A stretch of DNA of 15,097 bases, from NCBI GenBank assembly GCA_046565505.1, contig JBKHYJ010000026.1:1-15097 (forward strand), written 5' to 3'. The position numbers and the translations under genes are program-made. The notes under the pieces are model-generated. The model did no database searches. It worked only from the letters and a program-made list of their open reading frames with translations, and was not told the origin of the DNA. The stretch is from JBKHYJ01 sp046565505. Lineage in GTDB: Bacteria; Acidobacteriota; Blastocatellia; UBA7656. This document shows positions 1-6,133 of the stretch, one piece after another (the stretch's first letter is position 1; every line of letters starts with the position of its first letter).

Positions 1-17
1 TTTATTCTCCGAGTCTT

Positions 18-131
18 CTTTCAGTCCCCACGAATGTGGGGATGGAGTGAAAACTCACGAATTTAATTCGCATACGCTTTCAGTCCGCAGCTTGCCTGCG
101 GATACGCAACCTATGCACTTTCAGTGCATAG
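18..131. repeat. cluster of five short hairpins with a recurring CTTTCAGT word
   Basis: Five consecutive small inverted repeats can be read directly: CCCCAC/GTGGGG (26-31/36-41), GAGT/ACTC closed by a GAAA loop (45-48/53-56), CGAAT/ATTCG (58-62/66-70), CCGCAG/CTGCGG (85-90/96-101) and CTATGCACT/AGTGCATAG (111-119/123-131). The word CTTTCAGT occurs at 18, 77 and 118, twice just before a stem and once inside one. The cluster lies beyond the 3' end of the reductase pseudogene and is cut by the window edge. The stems differ in sequence while the linker word is kept, which suggests a structured intergenic repeat family such as REP/BIME-like elements. No T-run follows any stem, so an ordinary intrinsic terminator is not supported. 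Confidence 0.5.
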
Positions 132-171
132 TGGTTTAGTTTCTCCCTCGCATTATTCCTGATTTCTGCGC

Positions 172-780
172 TTAACGACTGATCATCCTCTGCGCGCTTT
201 CAGGATATCGTTCTCCTTCCACCTTAACCTGCGGTGTTAAATCATCAATTTCGCGCAAGTCGTCGGGCGAAAGTTGCACATCAACGGCTCCGAGATTTTC
301 TTCTAAACGGTGCAGCTCCGTCGTCCCCGGAATCGGGACGATCCAGTGTTTTTGAGCAAGAGCCTAAGCGAGCGCAATCTGTGCAGGTGTGGCTTTCTTC
401 TGTTCAGCAAATTTTCCGATCAAATCAACCAAAGCATGATTTGCTTTTCTAGCTTCCGGCGAAAAGCGAGTGACGATGTTGCGGGAATCGGTGGTCTCGG
501 ACTTCGTGTTTGCGTCGATCTTTCCCGCCAGAAAGCCTTCTTCGGAAAGTCCGAAGTGCTTCATCTCACCTTCCTGAATCAAATTTGTTACCGCCCCGCC
601 ACGTCTTTGATTAGCACCTGGGGGTCAACGCGGTGTTGATAGAAAAGATCGATTACGTCAACCTTGAGTCTCTTAAGCGAGGTTTCGGCAACTTCCCTGA
701 TATGTTCCGGGCGACTATCCAGCTCACTCCATCTACCCCCGCCGTCGGGAGCCGGTTTGAACCCGAATTTGGTAGTAACC
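172..780 (-). pseudogene. aldo/keto reductase pseudogene (multiple lesions)
   Basis: This is the remnant of an NADPH-dependent aldo/keto reductase. Recognisable blocks run in order on the minus strand: TTKFGFK and RPEHIREVAE, then DVIDLFYQHRVDP (strand 4 of the barrel), then MKHFGLSE, GFLAGKIDANTK, TPAQIALA, and after a stop QKHWIVPIPGTTELHRLEEN, ending in SAQRMISR with TAA at 172-174. Four lesions are visible. The N-terminal third is missing and replaced by the upstream dehydrogenase. A one-base frameshift lies near 588-596 (VAGR-stop where the family reads VAGAV). KHFGLSE joins directly to EGFLAGK, skipping roughly 55-60 residues of the usual protein. A TAG at 364-366 stands where the family has Trp (ALAW). 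The catalytic Tyr region is absent. Family assignment is secure, and the gene is certainly not functional. Confidence 0.88.
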
Positions 781-1755
781 AACGCCGTCAAGACCGACTA
801 CGCGGTCGAAGACGCGGCCCGGCTCGATGCGGCCTTCGAGCACGTCGGGCAGAAGCTCCTTGATGTAGGCGCGCACCGGTGCAGGGCCGCCACCGATGGT
901 GACGTTGTTGTAGAACGTAGGCCCTGCGGCGGGGATCATTTCGTAGTGGGGGACGCCGACTCTTCCAACCGCGCCGCCCGGACGCGCTATGCTGACGGCT
1001 GTGAGCATCGCCTGCTCGGTGCCGACGCACTCAAGTACTGAGTGGACGCCGAAACCATTGGTCAGCTCGCGCACGCGCTCCACAGCCTCTTCGCCTCGCT
1101 CGCTCACGACATTCGTCGCTCCGAACTCCCTGGCGAGAGCGATGCGGTCTGGGTGGCGGCCCAGGATGATGATCTGCTCGGCCCCGAGCCGGCGGCCCGC
1201 AATCACGCCGCATAAGCCGACGGCACCGTCGCCGACGACGGCCACGGCCTTGCCTGGGCCGACCTTTGCGGCGACCGCTGCATGGTGACCCGTGCCCATC
1301 ACGTCCGAGAGCGTGAGGAGCGATGGCAACAGCGCCTCGTCACGGCCCGTCGGCAGGGCGTATAGCGTCCCGTCTGCGAGGGGGACGCGCACTGCCTCGG
1401 CCTGCGCGCCGGGGATTTCCTCGTTGCCGAAGAACCCACCGTGGACGCAAGACGTTTGCAGCCCCTGGCGGCAGAACTCGCAGGTGCCGTCTGACCAGGC
1501 GAATGGCATGACGACGAGGTCGCCGGCTTTGATAGTGCGAACCTCCGATCCGACTGATACGACTATGCCGACGGCCTCGTGCCCCATGACGCGGCCCTTT
1601 TCGCTCGGTTCCATCGCCCTGTACGGCCAGAGGTCGCTGCCGCAGATGCAGGCGCGCGTGACCGTAACGACCGCGTCGGTCGGCTCGATTAAGCGTGCGT
1701 CGGGGACGTTCTCGACCCTAACATCACCGGCTCCGTACATAACAGTTGCGTACAT
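733..1755 (-). CDS. zinc-dependent alcohol dehydrogenase (MDR family), 3'-truncated
   Basis: Medium-chain dehydrogenase/reductase that would oxidise an alcohol or reduce an aldehyde with NAD(P) in the cytoplasm. The N-terminal GroES-like domain (about 1-150) has CGSD with catalytic-zinc Cys38 and GHE with His59-Glu60. Cys92, Cys95 and Cys103 belong to the structural-zinc lobe. The Rossmann domain has GDGAVG at 175-180, and LGR at the end of the second strand hints at NADP. The start is ATG 1755, with GGGAGG (1765-1770) nine bases ahead. The native sequence stops at about residue 325 (GLDGV). The last 15 residues are out-of-frame reductase sequence, so about 20 family-typical C-terminal residues (normally a PDGYRAM-like end) are lost. 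Activity is doubtful because this end helps close the fold. The AraC-family gene lies just upstream on the same strand. Confidence 0.85.
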   Translation of the reverse strand: MYATVMYGAGDVRVENVPDARLIEPTDAVVTVTRACICGSDLWPYRAMEPSEKGRVMGHEAVGIVVSVGSEVRTIKAGDLVVMPFAWSDGTCEFCRQGLQTSCVHGGFFGNEEIPGAQAEAVRVPLADGTLYALPTGRDEALLPSLLTLSDVMGTGHHAAVAAKVGPGKAVAVVGDGAVGLCGVIAGRRLGAEQIIILGRHPDRIALAREFGATNVVSERGEEAVERVRELTNGFGVHSVLECVGTEQAMLTAVSIARPGGAVGRVGVPHYEMIPAAGPTFYNNVTIGGGPAPVRAYIKELLPDVLEGRIEPGRVFDRVVGLDGVGYYQIRVQTGSRRRG

Positions 1756-1820
1756 GATGACTTACCTCCCTTACCCTACTTCTTAAATCACTTAATTGAC
1801 TCTGAAAGTATTTTAGTTCG

Positions 1821-1844
1821 CGCGCGCTCATCCGTCGCGCGCTC
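1821..1844. repeat. direct repeat CGCGCGCTC x2, also an inverted GCGCGC pair
   Basis: CGCGCGCTC occurs at 1821-1829 and again at 1836-1844, 15 bases apart start to start. The GCGCGC cores (1822-1827, 1837-1842) can also pair as a hairpin. It lies in the 234-base gap between the regulator and the dehydrogenase, about 65-90 bases before the dehydrogenase start. AraC-family proteins often bind paired direct repeats near such positions, so this is a candidate operator. The low-complexity composition makes chance plausible. Confidence 0.25.
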
Positions 1845-1926
1845 CCTTGCTTCGCCTGTACCGATATTGCTCCAAACCCAGGTTAGAGATTCAGGGACAA
1901 TAATCGTGAAAATCGGCGCAGAAATT

Positions 1927-1937
1927 CGTATGATACG
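1927..1937. promoter_or_regulatory. palindrome CGTAT-G-ATACG, possible operator
   Basis: An 11-base palindrome between the regulator and the dehydrogenase. Its CGTAT half-site also forms the core of the larger palindrome ahead of the AraC-family gene (2914-2921). A shared half-site at two promoters would fit one regulator binding both. This is inference from only two sites. Confidence 0.25.
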
Positions 1938-1989
1938 GCAATTAATGGGGTGGAATTTTTATGCCCGGAAGGACGCGGCTGGGCGGGGA

Positions 1990-2895
<906 letters not shown>

Positions 2896-2909
2896 GACGG
2901 AAGTGCCCG

Positions 2910-2925
2910 GCGGCGTATACGCCGC
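2910..2925. promoter_or_regulatory. perfect 16-bp palindrome ahead of the AraC-family gene
   Basis: GCGGCGTATACGCCGC is fully self-complementary and ends 15 bases upstream of the regulator's ATG, in the position where a ribosome-binding site is expected and missing. It could be a protein-binding operator or an mRNA hairpin affecting initiation. The sequence does not decide between them. Confidence 0.4.
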
Positions 2926-2939
2926 TAGCGCGGAACCGC

Positions 2940-3059
2940 TTACAACTCCCTATTATTGGGACTGCGCTTTAGAGCATGTCGCGGCCCAGGATTATGCAGA
3001 TGCCCTGCAATCTCGAGGCGGTTACTCGTAAAGGCTACTTTAGTTTTCAAATCAGCCAC
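2940..3059 (-). pseudogene. alpha/beta hydrolase (dienelactone-hydrolase-like) N-terminal relic
   Basis: A 39-codon open frame starting at GTG 3059 or an internal TTG, with AAAAAGG just upstream. It begins VADLKTKVAFTSNRLEIAGH, then LHNP. This matches the N-terminal beta-hairpin common in alpha/beta hydrolases of the DLH type (usually TFKSNGLxLAGHLYxP). The frame then runs into unrelated residues and stops at TAA (2940-2942), before any catalytic Ser, Asp or His. The remainder of the gene (about 250 residues) is gone. Such hydrolases often sit beside aldo/keto reductases and alcohol dehydrogenases under an AraC-type regulator, so this may be part of the same decayed operon. The match is short, so chance cannot be excluded. 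Confidence 0.42.
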
Positions 3060-3546
3060 CTTTTTCAAATTATGATCCTAATCCATAGCGAATGAATTCT
3101 AGGGTTGCGTGACTTGGTGAAATCGCTGAATACATAATAGGCTTACCAATTGCCTTCTCTTACTGCGCCAATAGCTCAGCTTAATCTTGCCGACTACAGT
3201 TCACATAATGACCGGCACCATGTTACAGAATCAGATGACCCGCGTCTAAGAGAATTATGCACAGGCATTAAATAAGGAGTCGTGCAAACGGCGCACGAGA
3301 TTGATCCCTCACATTTGTTCGGACCCGCAGTAGATCGTACCATGACATCCCATCAGGCAAGGGCGAGCGGCCCATCCTGTCCGGGCGCTTTGCTCCACTC
3401 CATCCTCCACTTCACTTCGTAAGCGCTCCGCCTGCCGCGCACTCCGCTGGCGCTCCGTTACGTGCGCCCGCGGCTTCGCATTCCGTTTCATTCCAGACTC
3501 CGTTACGCCGACTACGAAGCGCCACATTGACTGACGGAGCCCTGTC
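3060..3546. other. spacer; A+T-richer part, then a TCCG-rich low-complexity part
   Basis: No gene is recognised here. From 3060 to about 3300 the DNA is visibly richer in A+T than its surroundings. From about 3370 to 3540 the plus strand is crowded with CTCCG/TTCCG words. The decamer CTCCGTTACG occurs at 3453-3462 and 3498-3507, 45 bases apart, suggesting degenerate repeats. TCGTGC/GCACGA with a 7-base loop forms a small hairpin near 3281-3299. A long antisense frame across this part shows no family features. Confidence 0.4.
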
Positions 3547-4196
3547 GTGAAGGCATTTGCTTTTGCGGTCGAACAGATTGCGGCGGGAACAGCCAGCCTC
3601 GCCATCTGGCCGCGCTCTGTAGGTGCGCGTGTCATCTGCAATGAGATCAACCCGCGCCCCCGTGCCGTGCTCATCGAAGAACTAGGCTTTGAGACTTTCG
3701 GCGTAGACGCGGAGATTCTTGACGACCTATTGCCAGCCGAAATCCAGACGGCCGTTATCTTGATGAACCCGCCTTTTTGCGCGACCGGCGGGAGAGTCGC
3801 ACGCCACCGCTCACTGTACGGGGCGCGGCACGTCGAAACGGCGCTCCGCAGGCTGAGGGAAGGCGACAGACTCGTTTCAATCGCAGGCGAGGGGATGAGC
3901 TTCCATTGCTCGCACTTCACCCGATGGTGGCAGCAAATAGCCGGAGAGTACAGCGTGCGGGCCAACTTCCATTTGAGCGGGAAGGAGTACGCCAAATACG
4001 GGACCACTTATGGCCTGCAAATACTCGTCATTGGTAAGACCGGGGCGACGCCGGGCGACAACTGGCAAGAGCAGCTTAACAACATCTGCTGGGGGAGGCG
4101 GAGAGCATAGAAGAAGCGGGGCCGGCGTTAGCACAAGTGGCGGAACGCCGCACGCGGCCGGCCGACGACGCGGAAGACGAGGCGAGAACCACGGGC
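3547..4196 (+). pseudogene. DNA methyltransferase (N6-adenine type) fragment, frameshifted
   Basis: The fragment covers the catalytic core of a SAM-dependent DNA methyltransferase of the kind fused to a DEAD/strawberry-notch helicase in large mobile-element proteins. Visible blocks are AGTASLAIWPRS (a degraded SAM-binding motif I; family PSAGTGSLAIWP), VICNEINPRPR, FGVDAEILDDLLP, the catalytic MNPPF, GARHVETALRRL, then SGKEYAKYGTTYGLQILVI. The frame opens at GTG 3547 with GGAG (3536-3539) ahead, but the sequence before motif I is lost. It stops at 4110. Restoring one G in the run near 4090-4094 brings back WGEAESIEEA, ALAQVAERRTRPADD, to about 4196, where it meets an antisense gene. The helicase half is absent. 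The family is clear and the gene is non-functional. Confidence 0.75.
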
Positions 4197-4273
4197 CGAC
4201 TGGAGATGAAATTGACCGACAACACCAGCGTGCCCGCGATCAATAGCATGAGAATACATAATTGCCGTCGCAT
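4076..4273 (-). pseudogene. truncated secreted peptide (signal peptide only)
   Basis: The frame starts at ATG 4273 with AAGGAG eight bases upstream and begins MRRQLCILMLLIAGTLVLSV, a good Sec signal peptide or membrane anchor (Arg-Arg, then about 15 hydrophobic residues). It follows the tail-fibre-like gene by 36 bases on the same strand, so they probably formed an operon. From about 4200 the frame is the antisense of the methyltransferase tail, so the mature protein seems to have been replaced by foreign sequence. The stop at 4076 is fortuitous. No family can be assigned. Confidence 0.4.
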
Positions 4274-4309
4274 CGTTATTCTCCTTTTCAGGTCTCTGGT
4301 TGCAACTTT

Positions 4310-4640
4310 TCATTGGAGGCTGAGCAGAACCAGGATCTCCCCGACGCCCTTGTCCAGGGGCCCGAGGGCTTTCCCGATAATGGTCCGGGAGCGATGAATC
4401 TTTGCCCGTACTGGTCAGCATCACATCGCCGGCCGCATGCAGCTTGCTAGATGGGGTAGTTGTCCCGATGCCGACATTGCCGGTATTTGTGCTGTTGATG
4501 TTATTGCCATTGGCGACCCAAGGGCAGATGCACTGCGCCAGCGCCTTGTCTGGTTGTGTCAGCATGAAAACCAGTGCCAGCAAAAGGGCCGCCCATATGC
4601 TTTGCCGTCTGCTCATTGAGTGGTTGTTCTTGCTCATCAT
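4310..4640 (-). pseudogene. secreted tail-fibre-like protein with central deletion
   Basis: The N-terminus is a signal peptide (SRRQSIWAALLLALVFML, Ala-rich cleavage near KALAQ), followed by NVGIGTTTPSSKLHAAGDV, the repeat found in phage tail-fibre and trimeric surface proteins before a triple-helix or endosialidase-chaperone region. The C-terminus lies in another frame: IIGKALGPLDKGVGEI, then LVLLSLQ and TGA at 4310-4312, the usual end of the same family. The sequences join near 4380-4405, so the middle (over 100 residues in relatives as I recall them) is deleted and the frame changes. ATG 4640 is preferred over GTG 4646 because AGGAGG (4648-4653) is seven bases ahead of it. Secretion is expected for an intact copy; this one is broken. 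Confidence 0.7.
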
Positions 4641-4677
4641 GATCACACCTCCTCAATTCTTTTCACCAGGGTTTTAG

Positions 4678-4694
4678 GCGGCGCTCAGCGCCGC
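4678..4694. repeat. strong GC hairpin between two minus-strand remnants
   Basis: GCGGCGC-TCA-GCGCCGC gives a seven-base-pair GC stem with a three-base loop. It lies 17 bases beyond the stop of the Fis-domain remnant on the minus strand. The next minus-strand bases are CTAAAAC and lack a T-run, so an intrinsic terminator is weakly supported. A repeat-family hairpin is equally possible. Confidence 0.35.
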
Positions 4695-4710
4695 TCATGC
4701 GGGTTAACGA

Positions 4711-4935
4711 TTAAGACGACTTGCCGTTAATGGGTGTGAGGTCGCGGCCTTCGATTCCCAGCCGCCTCATCTTCGTGGCCAGGCCATTGCGTGAGATTCC
4801 GAGCAAGCGTGCCGCTTCTGACTGGTTTCCACGCGCGCGCCGGCGCGCCTTCCACGACCTCTCTCGACTCGTATCACATGCTCTTTAAGGTTGAGCGAGC
4901 AGGCCTCGAATCGTTCAGCAGCGTCGGGGCACCCT
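4711..4935 (-). pseudogene. Fis-type DNA-binding C-terminus of an NtrC-family (sigma-54) regulator
   Basis: An open frame without a start codon reads NLKEHVIRVER, then GNQSEAARLLGISRNGLATK and MRRLGIEGRDL, ending TAA at 4711-4713. GNQSEAARLLGISRNGL is the characteristic helix-turn-helix of the Fis-like domain closing sigma-54 enhancer-binding proteins. The receiver and AAA+ domains (several hundred residues) are missing. Between RVER and GNQSE the expected VVEGALARAG-like residues appear only in a neighbouring frame, pointing to two compensating indels. At about 4935 the sequence changes to the permease fragment on the opposite strand. It is a relic whose DNA-binding part is recognisable but unlikely to be expressed. 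Confidence 0.7.
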
Positions 4936-4936
4936 G

Positions 4937-5162
4937 CCCGCGCGAGGGGCTGATGCCGGTCGCGGTCGGGATGGCTATCGGCGTTGTTATCTCGCTCGCA
5001 ATGGGGCGAGTCCTCAACAGCCTATTACTTGAAGTAAGGGCGGGCGACCCTTCGATACCGCTCGGCGCGGTGCTGGTTATGATAGCGGTGGCGATTGCGG
5101 CCTGCTACCTGGCCCGTAGGGCATCGAGAGTTGATCCTTTGGTGGCATTGCGTTATGAATGA
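4937..5162 (+). pseudogene. FtsX/MacB-type ABC permease, C-terminal fragment
   Basis: The last ~75 residues of a MacB/ADOP-type permease. REGLMPVAVGMAIGVVISLA and GRVLNSLLLEV form one transmembrane helix, then LGAVLVMIAVAIAACYLA forms the last helix, ending ARRASRVDPLVALRYE, the standard C-terminus of this family. The frame stays open upstream to 4791, but residues before about REGL are the antisense of the regulator relic and do not fit. At least 700 residues of a full-length protein are absent. It resembles the end of the intact permease at 11931-14585 (ARRASRIDPISALRQE) but is clearly a different gene. Confidence 0.78.
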
Positions 5163-5164
5163 AT

Positions 5165-5375
5165 GGCGAAGGATTGGAAGCCATCTGCTGCCGGGTTTCG
5201 CCCGGGAAGGCGTAGAGTATATTCCATAAAGGACATGCCTCAAATTCATTGCACCATTTTAGGAACTGAACGTTCTGGCTGGCGGTTACTCCTTTGCGCA
5301 TTAGGCGAGGCTGGTCTGTGCTGAAGCTCTCAATGCCCGGTTGTATACTGTTGATGCCCGCCTCGGAAAGCATAA
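5165..5375 (-). pseudogene. RiPP-maturation radical SAM protein fragment (rSAM_ocin_1-like)
   Basis: An internal slice of about 65 residues reads LSEAGINSIQPGIESFST, LMRKGVTASQNVQFLKWC, then WNILYAFPGET. This series is typical of the B12-binding radical SAM proteins associated with ribosomally made peptides (TIGR03975-like): the QPGIES strand, the MxKGV helix and the W-N-x-L-Y-x-F-P-G-E block. The N-terminal cobalamin domain, the CxxxCxxC cluster and the C-terminus are absent. On the left the frame becomes the antisense of the permease end. On the right it leaves the family at about 5375. No precursor peptide or other RiPP gene is visible nearby, so this is debris rather than a pathway. Confidence 0.72.
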
Positions 5376-5476
5376 CTCTTCTTGCGGAAGCAACTCATCG
5401 CCCGTGATGCCCCTGAACGAATTACCAAACCGGCGAACATCCGTTTTTGCTTTGAAATCTCGCCCGGCCAGGCCCT

Positions 5477-6133
5477 TCAGGTCGCGTCGTAGCCTACGAA
5501 CTCTTTCAGGTAGCTATTGCCCTTGTATTCCATTTCGGTGTGTATGCCTATCTTCGACGTGTAGTAGGCCCGCGCGGTGCGGGCTTTCAATTCTCTGAAG
5601 AAGGTCTCTTCGGGCTTCTGTGGGTTCATCTCATTTTGAGAGATGCGCGTGAGCAGGGCAACGCGTTGCTCCGGCCCGGCTTGTAGAAAAGTGCTGCCAT
5701 ACGTCTCTTGCGAAAGCGTATCAATCATCTTCAGTCCCACGCGCCATAACTTCCTGGGCTCTTCTTCGAATGATTCGGCGAGCCGCCTGTCTATGTAAGC
5801 GGCCACCTCTGCCGCGCGCGCGCCGGGCGAGTGGTCGTCAGCGGGTATGATCAACTCTGTCAGTTCATCGACAAGCTGAAACTCTTCTCGCGTGAAGAAC
5901 AGAAGCGCTTTGTCTTCCGGGGCCGGGTCGGATGCCGCAAAGGTCTTAACGGCGGCGCGAGCCTGGCTCAGCCCGATCACCGGGGCGGCGACGGCTGCAC
6001 CCGCCGTGAGCTTTATCATCTCGCGCCTGGTCAACGCGGCTTCTGCTTTCACCCGGCGGCGCTCGTCCGCCCCGCCGCGCCCGTTATCCGATGTTTTATC
6101 GGCGTCATAAATCATTTCGTTTTGCTGCACCAT
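5477..6133 (-). CDS. gluconate 2-dehydrogenase subunit 3 family protein (Tat signal)
   Basis: A 218-residue small subunit that accompanies membrane or periplasmic FAD-GMC dehydrogenases. It carries a twin-arginine signal: TRREMIKLTAG (Arg36-Arg37) followed by AAVAAPVIGL and an ARA cleavage site near residue 60. The mature part has the family's ELTELIIPADDHSPGA motif and ends SYLKEFVGYDAT. I chose ATG 6133 over longer frames because it overlaps the TGA of the upstream dehydrogenase by one base (TGATG) and has GAAAGGAAA just ahead, indicating translational coupling. In characterised gluconate or fructose dehydrogenases this subunit carries the signal and co-exports the catalytic subunit. The same role is inferred here because the partner has no signal of its own. 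The third, cytochrome c subunit is not present nearby. Confidence 0.85.
   Translation of the reverse strand: MVQQNEMIYDADKTSDNGRGGADERRRVKAEAALTRREMIKLTAGAAVAAPVIGLSQARAAVKTFAASDPAPEDKALLFFTREEFQLVDELTELIIPADDHSPGARAAEVAAYIDRRLAESFEEEPRKLWRVGLKMIDTLSQETYGSTFLQAGPEQRVALLTRISQNEMNPQKPEETFFRELKARTARAYYTSKIGIHTEMEYKGNSYLKEFVGYDAT

Noticed and set aside
18..210. Possible CRISPR array, since CTTTCAGTCC words followed by hairpins resemble some CRISPR repeats
   Set aside because: The CTTTCAG word recurs at 18, 77, 118 and 197 with irregular spacing. Only seven or eight bases are shared, and no constant-length spacer exists. The fourth copy lies inside the reductase pseudogene.
3281..3299. Stem of five or six pairs with a seven-base loop resembling a tRNA anticodon arm
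   Set aside because: The loop lacks the conserved pyrimidine-T start, and no acceptor, D or T arm can be drawn around it.
3270..3420. Short plus-strand frame at GTG 3282 with AAGGAG in front
   Set aside because: The ribosome site is only two bases from the start, the product (45 residues) matches nothing I recognise, and it ends in low-complexity DNA.
3309..4007. Long open frame of 232 codons on the minus strand
   Set aside because: It is antisense to the recognisable methyltransferase core and has no family features. Its charged composition follows from the TCCG-rich DNA.
4791..4936. N-terminal extension of the permease fragment from ATG 4791
   Set aside because: These residues are the antisense of the Fis-domain relic and do not resemble permease sequence.
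3547..5375. Methyltransferase, tail-fibre protein and radical SAM pieces as a defence or RiPP cluster
   Set aside because: Each is an internal or terminal fragment lacking essential domains, so they cannot form a working system here.
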